This document shows, piece by piece, positions 16,317 to 24,940 of a DNA stretch of 64,000 nucleotides (position 1 is the first letter of the stretch; the number at the start of each line of letters is the position of its first letter). The stretch is from positions 1 through 64,000 of the forward strand of contig NZ_JAENHN010000026.1 of assembly GCF_016595795.1 (NCBI RefSeq), given 5' to 3'. A program made the position numbers and the translations under genes. The DNA is from Clostridium yunnanense (GTDB lineage: Bacteria > Bacillota > Clostridia > Clostridiales > Clostridiaceae). Below the pieces are notes generated by a model that was not told where the DNA came from, made no database searches, and saw only the letters and a list, made by a program, of their open reading frames with translations.

Positions 16317-16427
16317 GTTTAAAGAAATAATAAATACCACACGTCTATAAAACTCTACAGTTAGTGGTACTTAAAAAATATCAGCTTAGTGTATATACTT
16401 ATATTAAAACTAGAAGGAGTGATGTTT

Positions 16428-17318
16428 ATGAAGGTTGGAGTTTTAATGGGTGGTATATCATCAGAAAGAGAAATATCTTTGATGTCAGGAAAAGAAATTG
16501 TTGAAAATTTAGATATAGATAAATATGATGTTGTTCCAATAGTTATAGATTCTAAGATTGATATATTTGAAAAGGCAAAAGATATTGATTTTGCGTTTAT
16601 TGCTCTCCATGGTGCCTTTGGAGAAGATGGCACTGTTCAGAGCATACTTGAGACTATGAAAATACCGTACTCTGGCTCTGATGTTTTAACTAGTGCAATT
16701 TGCATGAGTAAGAAACAAGCTAAGAGGATAATGAAAAACCAAGGTATAAATGTAGCTCAAGATATAAACTTAAAAAATAAGAATTTTTCAATTTTTAATA
16801 TAGAAAAGTTAAGATACCCTATGGTAGTCAAACCTAATTCTGGGGGATCAAGTGTTGGAACTTATATAGTAAAAGATAGAACAGAGTTAATTAGTGCAAT
16901 TGACGAAGCATTTAAATATGATAAAGAAGTTTTAGTTGAACAGTATCTGCAAGGAGAAGAGTATACAATACCTATATTAAATGGTAAGATTATGCCTATA
17001 TTACAAATCAAAACAAAGGAAACCTTTTTTGATTATAAAGCCAAATATTTTGATGATAAAACCCAGGAGGTTGTAGTAAAACTACCTAAGGAGCTAGAAG
17101 AACAAATGGAAAGTATAGCTATAAATTGTTGGGATATATTTGATTGCAAATCATATGTTAGAGTTGATATTATAGTAAGTGATGGGATTGCATATGTGCT
17201 AGAACTCAATACAGCACCTGGAATGACAAAAACATCCTTGTTTCCTAGAAGTGCAAAAGCAGCAAATATGGAGTATTCAGAGCTTTTAGATAAAATAATT
17301 GAATATTCCTTAATTTAA
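16428..17318 (+). CDS. ddl: D-alanine--D-alanine ligase
   Basis: An ATP-grasp enzyme that joins two D-alanines for peptidoglycan precursor synthesis. It is 297 residues, the size of the short clostridial forms. Visible motifs are the N-terminal GVLMGGISSEREISLMSG, HGAFGEDGTVQ (near 64), the ATP-grasp loop KPNSGGSSVGT, the EQYLQGEEYTIP strand, and the metal-binding ELNTAPGMTKTSLFPRSA. The start at 16428 leaves 8 bases to AAGGAG, against 2 for the ATG two codons earlier. The MocR-type gene follows after 14 bases. Confidence 0.95.
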   Translation: MKVGVLMGGISSEREISLMSGKEIVENLDIDKYDVVPIVIDSKIDIFEKAKDIDFAFIALHGAFGEDGTVQSILETMKIPYSGSDVLTSAICMSKKQAKRIMKNQGINVAQDINLKNKNFSIFNIEKLRYPMVVKPNSGGSSVGTYIVKDRTELISAIDEAFKYDKEVLVEQYLQGEEYTIPILNGKIMPILQIKTKETFFDYKAKYFDDKTQEVVVKLPKELEEQMESIAINCWDIFDCKSYVRVDIIVSDGIAYVLELNTAPGMTKTSLFPRSAKAANMEYSELLDKIIEYSLI

Positions 17319-17332
17319 GAGGTGATATATAT

Positions 17333-18787
17333 TTGATTTTTTCTTCGTTTGAATTTAATAAAAAAGAACCTTTTTATATACAGATAGAAAATCATATAAA
17401 AGAAAGTCTAAATAGCGGCTTACTTCAAAAAGGGAGTAAGCTGCCTTCTACAAGGGAAGTTAGCGAACTATTAAGTATAAGTCGAAGCACTGTTGTTACA
17501 GCTTATGAGAATTTAGAAAGCGAGGGTATAATTAAAAGCTTGAAAGGCAAAGGAACCTTCGTATCTTTGGAGCTTAAGAGTGAAGATAAAACCTTTAATA
17601 TAAAATGGAATTTAAAAGTAAATAAGTATGCAAATATCTGTGAAAGTTTAGATATAATAAAAACTGAATTACCATGGGAAAGAGGTATGATTTCATTTAA
17701 AAGTATAGCTCCAGATGAAACTTTGTTTGATACGGAAGAATTTAAGCGGTCTTTTTTAAGCACTTGGTCTTTTCAAGGAGACAAGTTACTTAATTATGGA
17801 TACGCTCAAGGCTATAAACCACTTGTTGAATATCTATTAATGTATATGGCTAATAAGGGTGTGAATACTGAGGGTAAAGATATTCTAATTACAAATGGAT
17901 TTACTGAAGCTTTTGATATACTTATAAATTCATTAACAGAGCCAGGTGATAAAGTAATATGTGAAAATCCAACCCATAATACAGCATTAAAAATAATGAG
18001 AGCTCATGAGCTTAATGTTCTTGGAGTAGAAATGACACAAGAAGGTATGGATATTAAAAAACTTGAAGATAAATTAATAAATGAAAAACCTAAGCTCGGG
18101 TTTATAATACCATCATACCATAATCCTACAGGGATAGTTATGAAAGGAGAACATAGAAAAAAAGTACTTAATTTATTTGAAAAATATTCTGTGCCTATAA
18201 TAGAGGACGGATTTAATGAAGAGCTTTTGTATTCAAGTTCACATGTGCCGCCTCTGGCAAGTTTATGTAATAAAGGAAATGGAGTTATATATATAGGCAG
18301 CCTTTCTAAAATACTTTTTCCAGGTCTTAGAATTGGATGGATCTTGGCAGATAAGAAACTTATAAGTACGTTAGAAAGTGTGAAAAGAGCTAGAAATATA
18401 CACAGTTCCTTCTTAGATCAAGCCCTGCTATTCAATTATATGAATAGTGGAGCCTTCAACAAGTATCTTAAGAAGGTGAGAAAACATTATAGAGAAAAGT
18501 ATAATTTTACTTTGTCTGCAGTTATAAAGCATATACCAAATGAATTTATCATGGGAGAAGGAGGCCTTCATATATTTGTTAAGCTTAAAGGAATTAGTAG
18601 CAGAAAGGTACTTGAAGGTTGTTATAAACGAGGAGTAGTATTTACACCTGGTGATATTTTTTATACTGATTGTAGTGGAGAGGATACATTACGATTAGGT
18701 TTTTCTAAAGTTAGCTTACAAGATATTGAAAAAGGTATAAAAGTAATAGGTGAGGAGATTAACAAAATAAAATTACCTACAGAATAG
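17333..18787 (+). CDS. MocR-type PLP-dependent regulator (GntR HTH plus aminotransferase domain)
   Basis: A 484-residue fusion. A GntR-family winged helix (about residues 10-75: LQKGSKLPSTREVSELLSIS then TVVTAYENLESEGII) is joined to a fold-type I aminotransferase domain (about 120-475). The PLP lysine lies in GSLSKILFPGLRIGW, with substrate and phosphate contacts in PSYHNPTG and EDGFNEE. MocR proteins include PdxR (vitamin B6) and GabR; the target here is unknown. The TTG start is backed by GAGGTGAT 8 bases upstream. It is 14 bases behind ddl, so a link with D-amino acid or PLP supply is possible but inferred. Confidence 0.9.
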   Translation: MIFSSFEFNKKEPFYIQIENHIKESLNSGLLQKGSKLPSTREVSELLSISRSTVVTAYENLESEGIIKSLKGKGTFVSLELKSEDKTFNIKWNLKVNKYANICESLDIIKTELPWERGMISFKSIAPDETLFDTEEFKRSFLSTWSFQGDKLLNYGYAQGYKPLVEYLLMYMANKGVNTEGKDILITNGFTEAFDILINSLTEPGDKVICENPTHNTALKIMRAHELNVLGVEMTQEGMDIKKLEDKLINEKPKLGFIIPSYHNPTGIVMKGEHRKKVLNLFEKYSVPIIEDGFNEELLYSSSHVPPLASLCNKGNGVIYIGSLSKILFPGLRIGWILADKKLISTLESVKRARNIHSSFLDQALLFNYMNSGAFNKYLKKVRKHYREKYNFTLSAVIKHIPNEFIMGEGGLHIFVKLKGISSRKVLEGCYKRGVVFTPGDIFYTDCSGEDTLRLGFSKVSLQDIEKGIKVIGEEINKIKLPTE

Positions 18788-18811
18788 ATGAAAAGAATAA
18801 AAAAGAAAAAT

Positions 18812-18900
18812 ATATTCGCCTGCCATATTTTCCTCATATCAATTCGGAAAGGCAGATGCGTAAAAAAATAACTAACAAAATTCGTGTTAGCTATTTTTTT
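18812..18900 (+). repeat. Structured repeat family 3, copy A (RNA-like, with terminator)
   Basis: TTCGCCTGCC opens a hairpin in which CTGCC and TTTCC pair with GGAAAGGCAG across a TCATATCAATTC loop. A linker GATGCGTAAAAAA and a second hairpin (TAACTAACA/GTGTTAGCTA) with a T-run follow. Copies B, C and D lie at 32575, 42156 (minus strand) and 25729. It ends the MocR-type transcript. Confidence 0.75.
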
Positions 18901-18937
18901 ATGTAATAAATTTTACACTTAATACATATATTTATTG

Positions 18938-18966
18938 TTTACACATTTAAAAAAAAGATGTAATAT
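18938..18966 (+). promoter_or_regulatory. Promoter of the amidase gene
   Basis: TTTACA and TAATAT are separated by 17 bases, followed by a leader of about 55 bases and GGAG before the ATG. Confidence 0.55.
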
Positions 18967-19029
18967 AATATATAAATATGGAAAAAAATACAAAGAAAGT
19001 CTATAGCTATATGGTTAGGAGATTTTTAA

Positions 19030-19770
19030 ATGAAAAAGAAGAGAAAACGTTATAAAATTAGGATTGAAAGGCTTGCATTTTCAGTTTCTGTAATTTCTAT
19101 GCTTATTCTATTAGTATTAAATGGTGCCATATCAATATTTACTTCTAATAAGGATAAAATCGATGATACTACTCTATTAGTCAAATCTAAACAAAACTTT
19201 ATAGTCTGCATTGATCCTGGTCACGGAGCATATGATAGAGGTGCAGAAAGTGCTAATGGAGTATTTGAAAAAGATGTAGTACTAAAAGTTGGACTAAAAG
19301 TGGGACAAATTCTCGAAAATAATAATATAAAAGTTGTGTATACAAGAAAAGATGATAAAACAATATTAGGATCAGATGATAGAGAAGATTTAAAGAAACG
19401 TGTGCAGATATCCCATGATAATAAAGCTGACCTATTCGTTTCGATTCATTGTAACAGTTATAAGGATACATCAATTAAAGGTATCGAGTTATGGTGTAAT
19501 GAACCAAATACAAAAGCTGAATTATTAGCGAAGGATATTCAGGAGGAGCTTTATAAATTAAAGTATACTGAAAAACGCAATATTAAGTATCAAAGTAACT
19601 CTCTATTATATGTACTTAAAAATAATGATGCAATTTCAGCTTTAGTTGAAATTGGATATCTGTCAAATAAAGAAGATAGTAAATTTATAACTTCAAAAGA
19701 TGGACAGGCTAAATGTGCAGAAGCTATAGCAAAAGCTATCCTAACCTTTAAGGATAATATAAAAAAATAA
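19030..19770 (+). CDS. N-acetylmuramoyl-L-alanine amidase (Amidase_3 family)
   Basis: A 246-residue zinc amidase that removes the stem peptide from MurNAc. A basic N-terminus and one membrane helix (about residues 18-38) anchor or export it, and the Amidase_3 domain covers about 55-243. The zinc ligands are visible as H in DPGHGAYDRGAE, E in GVFEKDVVL and H in SIHCNS, and the catalytic Glu in LVEIGYLSN. Size and single-domain build resemble sporulation amidases of the CwlD type, but no decisive feature separates these from other short amidases. It is monocistronic, with its own promoter and terminator. Confidence 0.9.
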   Translation: MKKKRKRYKIRIERLAFSVSVISMLILLVLNGAISIFTSNKDKIDDTTLLVKSKQNFIVCIDPGHGAYDRGAESANGVFEKDVVLKVGLKVGQILENNNIKVVYTRKDDKTILGSDDREDLKKRVQISHDNKADLFVSIHCNSYKDTSIKGIELWCNEPNTKAELLAKDIQEELYKLKYTEKRNIKYQSNSLLYVLKNNDAISALVEIGYLSNKEDSKFITSKDGQAKCAEAIAKAILTFKDNIKK

Positions 19771-19810
19771 GGGCAATAATCATGTGATTAGAGCCTTTAT
19801 TTTTTTTTAT
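19769..19810. terminator. Bidirectional terminator between the amidase and DUF5658 genes
   Basis: AAGGGC..TAATC and GATTA..GCCTT pair around ATGT, with T-runs on both strands. It serves the two convergent genes. Confidence 0.75.
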
Positions 19811-20164
19811 TTACTTTATATAGAATGTTAATATTATAAGCCAAATTAAATGAGAAATGTTTATTAAGGAATAGAAAATCATACAAACTATTATTATTTT
19901 ATTTGAATATACTAGTTGATTTATAGTTGCCTTTTTCATTCTATTATATATGAATACAATTAAAGAGGCTGGAATTAATAGCTTAAATAGAACAGCTAAA
20001 ATAGGAGTTTTGAGTGTTGCGGCAACTAGCGAATTACCTTCGTAAAAGTACCCGCTATTAACTAATATAATTGTAAAGAATATATCTGACACATTAAGAA
20101 GATATATAAGTAATAACTTCTGTTTTATAATTGATAAATTATGGTTTTTCATAAAGTTAAACAT
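19811..20164 (-). CDS. DUF5658-like small membrane protein
   Basis: A 117-residue protein with three to four membrane segments. The first holds the Asn-x-x-Asp motif (LLNVSDIFFTIILVNSG) followed by an Asn-containing loop (EGNSLVAA), typical of DUF5658 proteins. Biochemical function is unknown. The start at 20164 is chosen for AAGGAG 8 bases upstream on the minus strand; 28 further upstream codons are open but lack a site. Its leader contains a hairpin ending in a T-run. Confidence 0.65.
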   Translation of the reverse strand: MFNFMKNHNLSIIKQKLLLIYLLNVSDIFFTIILVNSGYFYEGNSLVAATLKTPILAVLFKLLIPASLIVFIYNRMKKATINQLVYSNKIIIVCMIFYSLINISHLIWLIILTFYIK

Positions 20165-20249
20165 AAAATCACTCCTTATAAATACTAGGATTTCCCATTT
20201 TAAGATAGAATATAATAAATAAATCGTAAGTGTGTTATAAAAAAACAAA

Positions 20250-20296
20250 AAGCTTTTAAATTACACTCATACAGGGTTGATCAAGGTTAAAAGCTT
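20250..20296 (-). terminator. Hairpin with T-run in the leader of the DUF5658-like gene
   Basis: Arms AAGCTTTTAA and TTAAAAGCTT (10 bp) hold a 27-base loop. On the minus strand it is followed by TTTTTGTTTTTTT, about 85 bases before the start codon, so it could be an attenuator. The loop sequence CTTGATCAACCCTGTATGAG is unassigned. Confidence 0.45.
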
Positions 20297-20353
20297 AAAC
20301 TTGCAAATAATATTTTTTTCAAATAAAATAAAATTAGATAAACTTTAATATTG

Positions 20354-20444
20354 ATTTACAGCTTCATATTGAAATTTATATTTTTAAATTCTCATCATAG
20401 AACCTAGGTGAGTATAAAAATATAGTTGGAATTGAAGTAGTATA
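20354..20444. repeat. Palindromic repeat family 1, degenerate copy
   Basis: GCTTCATATTGAAATTTATATTTTT, in parts, mirrors AAAAATATAGTTGGAATTGAAGTAG around a CTCATCATAGAACCTAGGTGAG centre. The plan matches copy A at 7786, but the ends are eroded. Confidence 0.5.
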
Positions 20445-20468
20445 GCTTTAGAGCAAGGAGAGATTGAT

Positions 20469-20768
20469 ATGATTAAACATATAGTAATGTGGAAGTTAAA
20501 GGATTACGCAGAAGGAAATGATAAACAATTTAATGCAAATGAGATTAAAATACGATTAGAGGCTTTAAAAGATAAAATTAGTGAGATAGGGAAAATTGAA
20601 GTTGGAATAAATAATAACTCTGCTAATTCTTATGATGTAGTTTTATATTCAGAATTTGAAAGTTATGAAAGTTTAAATAGCTACCAAAATCATCCTTCAC
20701 ACTTAGAGGTAGCAGCCTTTGTTAAAGCAGTTAACGTGGATAGAGCCTGTGTTGATTATGAAGCTTAA
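20469..20768 (+). CDS. Dabb family (stress-responsive alpha/beta barrel) protein
   Basis: A 99-residue cytosolic protein of the Dabb family of dimeric ferredoxin-like barrels. Diagnostic pieces are the N-terminal IKHIVMWKLKDYAEG, the central EVGINNNSANSYDVVLYSEFESYESLNSYQNHPSHLEVAAFV and the C-terminal VDRACVDYE. Such proteins are often annotated as stress-responsive; a substrate is rarely known. It is monocistronic, with AAGGAGA before ATG and a long terminator hairpin after it. Confidence 0.88.
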   Translation: MIKHIVMWKLKDYAEGNDKQFNANEIKIRLEALKDKISEIGKIEVGINNNSANSYDVVLYSEFESYESLNSYQNHPSHLEVAAFVKAVNVDRACVDYEA

Positions 20769-20807
20769 GTTATTGATGATTTGTATAACATTAGTTTGAA
20801 ATAAAGT

Positions 20808-20888
20808 AAAAAGCTAGGCCCATATATAAAGTAACTTTAAGTTTTTTAGTTAAAGTAACTTTAGTTATATATGAGTCTAGCTTTTTTA
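20808..20888. terminator. Long bidirectional terminator hairpin between Dabb and chemoreceptor genes
   Basis: AAAAGCTAG, CATATATAA and AGTAACTTTAA on the left pair with TTAAAGTAACT, TTATATATG and CTAGCTTTTTT on the right. The whole is about 30 bp of stem. Confidence 0.75.
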
Positions 20889-20900
20889 AATTAAAAATTA

Positions 20901-22187
20901 TTAGGAAATTTTGAATTTGCTTGTAAGGTCATTTAAATCTTTCGCAATGTCGTTCAAATGATTTGATGTATTGAGAACTTGTTCGATATTGGCATTTTGT
21001 TCTTGAAGTGAGGCTGAAATTTCTTCAGTATTTGCAGCTGATTCTTCAGCAACTGCTGCTATTTCTTCAATTGTACTTACAACATTATCTTTATTTTCAT
21101 TAACCTTATTTATTTTACCTATCAGTAGGTTAACCTTATCTAACATATTGTCAACATCACTTTTAATTGAAGTGAAGGTCTTACCAGTTTCATCAGATAC
21201 TTGTCCAGTTTTATGTATTGTGTTTGACGCTTCAGTCATATATCTTTCAGTTTCAGAAATCATAGCTTGGAAATCATTGATTATAACTTCTATTTCTTTT
21301 GTGGATTGTTCTGTTTCAGTCGCAAGTTTCTTAATCTCGTTTGCAACTACAGCAAATCCCCTGCCTGATTCACCAGCTCTAGCCGATTCTATTGATGCAT
21401 TTAAGGCTAATAGATTTATTTGACTTGCGATATCGTTTATGGTATTTGTAATGCTGCTTATATGATTTGACTGTTCTTTTAAATTGTTAATCCTCACAGC
21501 TACCTTATCGGATACAATCTCGTTTTCTTTTATAGTATCCACAAGTTGATTTATATTTCTAATTCCAGCATCGTTAGAGTGCTTTGTTTTATCTATATAT
21601 TGTTTTATTACCGTTGTAGATTCTCCTATATTGTTTATATCATCAGCTAAGTGCTCGAGTTTTTCTGTACCATTTAAAGTACTGCTTGATAATTCGTTTG
21701 AGGCAGTAGCTATTCCATTCACTGCGCTAGTTATAGATTCGATGGTACAAACATTTTGTTCAACAATCTTGTTCATATCTTCTGAACCTGTAGCAACTTT
21801 ATTTGAGCTCTCAATTATAGCTAAAATTAAGTTTCTAAGTTCCTCTCTCATTTTAGACACAGAGGTAGCTATTTGATTTATTTCATCATTTCCTTTTATT
21901 TTGTGTAATGTATCGTATGCATTTTGATCAACACTAAAGTCAAAATCAGCTGTTCTGTTAAGTATCTTCGTAACAACTGAAATATTTGTTGAAATTTTAT
22001 AAGTAAGAAAAGATGCAAAAGCCATACTTATTAAAACGATTGGTGCCGCAATTATGAAAATTATATCTAAGTTGTCTTTGCTTATATGTCCCTTTATAAC
22101 GAGATACATGTAAATTATTATAAATATACTACTTGTAACTACCGCTCCAAAAGAATACATAAGCTTTTTTCTGATTGAGGATTTCAT
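20901..22187 (-). CDS. Methyl-accepting chemotaxis protein lacking an external sensor domain
   Basis: A 428-residue chemoreceptor. Two membrane helices (about residues 9-30 and 40-62) are separated by only ten or so residues, so there is no extracellular ligand domain. A HAMP-like segment (about 63-120) and the methyl-accepting signalling domain follow. The conserved tip is clear: INLLALNASIESARAGESGRGFAVVANEIKKLA. Input is probably membrane or cytoplasmic state rather than an external solute. It signals to CheA/CheW, which are not in this window. The start has AAGGTGG 8 bases upstream. It is monocistronic. Confidence 0.92.
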   Translation of the reverse strand: MKSSIRKKLMYSFGAVVTSSIFIIIYMYLVIKGHISKDNLDIIFIIAAPIVLISMAFASFLTYKISTNISVVTKILNRTADFDFSVDQNAYDTLHKIKGNDEINQIATSVSKMREELRNLILAIIESSNKVATGSEDMNKIVEQNVCTIESITSAVNGIATASNELSSSTLNGTEKLEHLADDINNIGESTTVIKQYIDKTKHSNDAGIRNINQLVDTIKENEIVSDKVAVRINNLKEQSNHISSITNTINDIASQINLLALNASIESARAGESGRGFAVVANEIKKLATETEQSTKEIEVIINDFQAMISETERYMTEASNTIHKTGQVSDETGKTFTSIKSDVDNMLDKVNLLIGKINKVNENKDNVVSTIEEIAAVAEESAANTEEISASLQEQNANIEQVLNTSNHLNDIAKDLNDLTSKFKIS

Positions 22188-22265
22188 GTTATTACCACCT
22201 TATTCAAATTGTATTTTTTCATAAATTAATATTTGATTGATGCTTCACCTCCAAAAATAGATAAA

Positions 22266-22293
22266 TTTATACACTATAGTGCATATTATACAA
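22266..22293 (-). promoter_or_regulatory. Candidate promoter of the chemoreceptor gene
   Basis: On the minus strand, TTGTAT and TATAAA are 16 bases apart, with the palindrome CACTATAGTG (22272-22281) filling the spacer next to the -10. No sigma-D type sequence was seen. Confidence 0.45.
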
Positions 22294-22409
22294 CTAATTT
22301 TTATAAGATTACAATATAGTACATTGGTTTACATTGGAATTTTACAATTAGTTAATAGTTAAGATATTTGATATAGATAATAGTTTGCTAACGTAAGATT
22401 ATTAAAAAA

Positions 22410-22438
22410 TTGTCATTATATTATTAATATGATATTAT
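22410..22438 (+). promoter_or_regulatory. Candidate promoter of the second yitT gene
   Basis: TTGTCA and TATTAT are separated by 17 bases, about 70 bases before the start codon. The remainder of the 319-base divergent gap (22188-22506) shows only AT-rich sequence. Confidence 0.5.
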
Positions 22439-22506
22439 TAATAGTATAAAAATAGAAAAGTAGCATTAACTAGAAGATGAATTTAATGATTTTGGAGGAG
22501 GTTATA

Positions 22507-23355
22507 ATGAAAAATAAATTTGTAAATACGCTTTTTAGAATAGTATTTATTATAACAGGAGCAATACTAGCTGCAATAGGGCTAGAAATATTTTTAATAC
22601 CCAATGAATTAGTAGATGGTGGAATAGTTGGTATCTCAATAATGGTAAGTCATTTAACTGGGCTGCCTTTAGGAATATTTACTTTCATACTTAATATACC
22701 ATTTTTTGTTTTGGGATATAAGCATATTGGTAAAACCTTTACAATTTCAACACTTTTTGCTGTAATATGTTTATCTATAAGTGTTAGTTTTTTTCATCCT
22801 ATTCCTGGAATTACTCATGATACATTACTAGGAGCAGTATTTGGTGGTGTTATTATAGGTGCTGGGGTGGGTTTAATAATTCGAAATGGCGGTTCTTTAG
22901 ATGGCACTGAAATAGCTGCAATAATTTTAGATAAAAAGTTAAGCTTTTCTATTGGAGAGATTGTAATGTTTTTCAACTTCTTTATATTAGGAATTTCAGG
23001 AGCAATATTTGGGTTTGACAGAGCAATGTATTCGTTAATAGCATATTTCATAGCCTTCAAAGTAATAGATATTATTGTAGAAGGACTTGATGAATCAAAA
23101 GCTGTTACAATAATATCCGATAAACATATAGATATTACAGAAGCTATTGTGGACAGGCTTGGTCGTGGAGTGACATTGCTGGACGGAAAAGGTGGATATA
23201 AAGGAATAAAAACAAATGTAATATATGTTGTGGTATCAAGATTAGAGATTGCCAAAGTAAAAAATATTGTACAAGGGTTTGATGAAAATGCATTGATCAC
23301 CATCGGAAGTGTAGAAGTTGCTGGAAAGAGATATAAGAAAAAGCCTATTCATTAA
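22507..23355 (+). CDS. YitT family membrane protein (paralogue 2)
   Basis: A 282-residue YitT protein with five to six membrane helices (about residues 8-190), including GGIVGISIMVSHLTGLPLG and GGSLDGTEIAAIIL, and a DUF2179 cytoplasmic domain (about 205-275: LGRGVTLLDGKGGYKG and ENALITIGSVEVAGKRYKKK). The ATG at 22507 has GGAGGAG 6 bases upstream. It shares the same layout as the copy at 5180 but is clearly divergent in sequence. Unlike that copy, it has a plain promoter without a terminator-type leader. Function is unsettled for the family. Confidence 0.87.
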   Translation: MKNKFVNTLFRIVFIITGAILAAIGLEIFLIPNELVDGGIVGISIMVSHLTGLPLGIFTFILNIPFFVLGYKHIGKTFTISTLFAVICLSISVSFFHPIPGITHDTLLGAVFGGVIIGAGVGLIIRNGGSLDGTEIAAIILDKKLSFSIGEIVMFFNFFILGISGAIFGFDRAMYSLIAYFIAFKVIDIIVEGLDESKAVTIISDKHIDITEAIVDRLGRGVTLLDGKGGYKGIKTNVIYVVVSRLEIAKVKNIVQGFDENALITIGSVEVAGKRYKKKPIH

Positions 23356-23464
23356 TAGGTAAAAATTTCATTACATGCCATTAATCAACCTGAATATAAT
23401 ATCTACAATTATATAAAATAGTATTAGAAACACAAACAAAAGATATTTTTAGGAGGGATTTACA

Positions 23465-23659
23465 ATGGCAAGAAGTAATAGAACTTTAGTTCCAGAAGCT
23501 AAGCAAGCTTTAAATAAGATGAAACAAGAGTCAGCAAAGGAAGTTGGAGTTAATCTAAAAGAAGGATACAACGGAAATCTTACTTCTAGAGAAAATGGTT
23601 CTGTAGGTGGAAACATGGTTAAGAAAATGATACAAAGCTATGAAGATGGATTAAAATAG
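23465..23659 (+). CDS. Alpha/beta-type small acid-soluble spore protein
   Basis: A 64-residue SASP that coats and protects DNA in the dormant spore and is degraded by the Gpr protease at germination. Residues 8-35 (LVPEAKQALNKMKQESAKEVG) and residues 42-60 (SRENGSVGGNMVKKMIQSYE) are the two conserved helices of the family. Strong AGGAGGG lies 7 bases before ATG. Expression should be forespore-specific under sigma-G; a GAATA element near 23391 is compatible with a -35, but no good -10 partner was found. Confidence 0.93.
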   Translation: MARSNRTLVPEAKQALNKMKQESAKEVGVNLKEGYNGNLTSRENGSVGGNMVKKMIQSYEDGLK

Positions 23660-23733
23660 TAAGAATATAGTTTTACAAATAACATCCATCATCATAAATT
23701 TTTAAAACATGAATTTTATAAATAATGAAACGG

Positions 23734-23775
23734 TAATAGCAGGAGGGATGAATACTCCTGCTATTATTTTTAATT
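23734..23775 (+). terminator. Terminator after the SASP gene
   Basis: TAATAGCAGGAG and CTCCTGCTATTA form a 12-bp stem around a 9-base loop, with a TTTTTAATTT tail. Confidence 0.8.
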
Positions 23776-24018
23776 TGTCTTAAAGTGATAATATCTAATT
23801 TAATATACTCGTAAGTGAGTATTTATTCATAAATATATATCTAAAATAAGATCTAATTTTAAATTTTGATTAATATTAAAAAATAAAGATTATATAGGAG
23901 CAATCAATTTAAAAACTAAATTATATATAGCCAAAAAAAGGATTATATATTAAAATTATTTTATTCAATCATCCTATAATAAAATATTTAGTATATCAAA
24001 TTATTTATTATGGAAATT
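23776..24018. other. AT-rich gap with no recognisable gene
   Basis: The composition is extremely AT-rich. Weak inverted repeats around AGGATTATATATT near 23938 and TCATCCT near 23967 are not convincing. No open frame with a ribosome-binding site was found on either strand. Confidence 0.4.
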
Positions 24019-24102
24019 TTAGCTTCGTATAAGTTTGTTTTTAAAAACTTGTTTAATTGTGAGTGGAAGTTTTAAAAGTATAGGTTTTATTACGAAGTTA
24101 TA
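24019..24102. repeat. Palindromic repeat family 1, degenerate copy
   Basis: AGCTTCGTATAAG on the left and TTTTATTACGAAGT on the right flank a TTTTTAAAAACTTG/GAAGTTTTAAAAG interior. The right half retains the family's TTTTATTACGAAGT core. Confidence 0.5.
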
Positions 24103-24131
24103 TATCAATAATTTAAGAAGGAGTAGGTAAA

Positions 24132-24413
24132 ATGACTATTATAGTTTTTTCAGGTAACGAAGAAGGAGTTAGTGTAGAACTAACTACAGAAAAATTAGAC
24201 AAAGCATTAGAAAAATATAAAGAAAATATAGAAGAATATTTTCTTGAAATATGGATTGAAGATGATGTGAAGCTTGGAGAAGTAGTATTTGATTATCAAT
24301 CTGAAGAAGAAGACGCTAAAAAATGTTTTTACTTTTTAGATGAAGAGAATGAAGAACAATTTAGTTCTTTAGAAGATGTTAAAAAATATATATTAGAAAG
24401 AATAAAGGCATAG
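24132..24413 (+). CDS. Unrecognised acidic protein of 93 residues
   Basis: A small, very acidic, soluble protein (MTIIVFSGNEEGVSVELTTE at the start; EDDVKLGEVVFDYQSEEEDA centrally; C-terminal VKKYILERIKA). Predicted alternating strands and helices, no membrane segment and no cysteine pair. AGAAGGAG lies 9 bases before ATG. I do not recognise a family. It is bordered upstream by a repeat, and no neighbour suggests a role. Confidence 0.65.
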   Translation: MTIIVFSGNEEGVSVELTTEKLDKALEKYKENIEEYFLEIWIEDDVKLGEVVFDYQSEEEDAKKCFYFLDEENEEQFSSLEDVKKYILERIKA

Positions 24414-24568
24414 AAATATGCCTTTTTAATATATAGAAAATATAAAATTTTAATACTAGCTAACTCTTGTAATTAGTTTATATAGTGATTGTAAAAATTG
24501 GTAAAAAGTTTTTAGAATAATTAATATTTTTCTCCTTAAAATACTATATATGAAAGGAGTGATTATTA

Positions 24569-24769
24569 ATGAGAATTAAAGAAGGAACAATTCCAACTCT
24601 TATAGGTAGTGTTGTTGTAGCTGGAACAGCAGCTTTAAGAGCAAATGAACTTAGAAAACATGGAATGAGAAAAAAAGACATAGTTCCAATGGCTGAAACT
24701 GCTTTATTAGGATTTGGGTTAGCACATGTAGTTTTAGGCACTATTGATATGGTTCAACATCATAGATAA
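24569..24769 (+). CDS. Conserved-looking small protein of 66 residues
   Basis: MRIKEGTIPTLIGSVVVAGT begins a hydrophobic glycine/alanine-rich segment (about residues 9-25), followed by a basic stretch (RANELRKHGMRKKD) and a second hydrophobic segment (about 42-60) ending in HHR. It is probably a small membrane or membrane-associated protein with two helices. Function unknown. It has a good GAAAGGAG site 10 bases before ATG and its own terminator, so expression is likely. Confidence 0.65.
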   Translation: MRIKEGTIPTLIGSVVVAGTAALRANELRKHGMRKKDIVPMAETALLGFGLAHVVLGTIDMVQHHR

Positions 24770-24775
24770 TCTTTA

Positions 24776-24802
24776 AGAGAACCTTATGGTTCTCTATTTT
24801 TA
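24776..24802 (+). terminator. Terminator after the 66-residue gene
   Basis: AGAGAACC-ttat-GGTTCTCT is a perfect 8-bp stem with a tetraloop, followed by ATTTTTA. Confidence 0.85.
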
Positions 24803-24862
24803 CATTATATGAAAGTGCATAAATTTAATCCGATTTTTTGTTTTTAAAATATAAGTGAAAAT

Positions 24863-24890
24863 AATAAATTTTATTACGAAGTAGTTCATC
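24863..24890. repeat. Palindromic repeat family 1, right half only
   Basis: Only ATAAATTTTATTACGAAGTA and GTTCATC are present, with no matching left arm. This is a decayed or truncated copy in the tpx upstream region. Confidence 0.55.
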
Positions 24891-24940
24891 TATATAATAA
24901 TTGACTTAAATAATTTTTTATAATACAAGGAGGATTTAGA

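Noticed and set aside
22815-23303. A 162-codon open frame on the minus strand opposite the second yitT gene
   Set aside because: It has no ribosome-binding site, has a skewed amino-acid composition rich in Ile, Ser and Thr, and mirrors the codon structure of the real gene.
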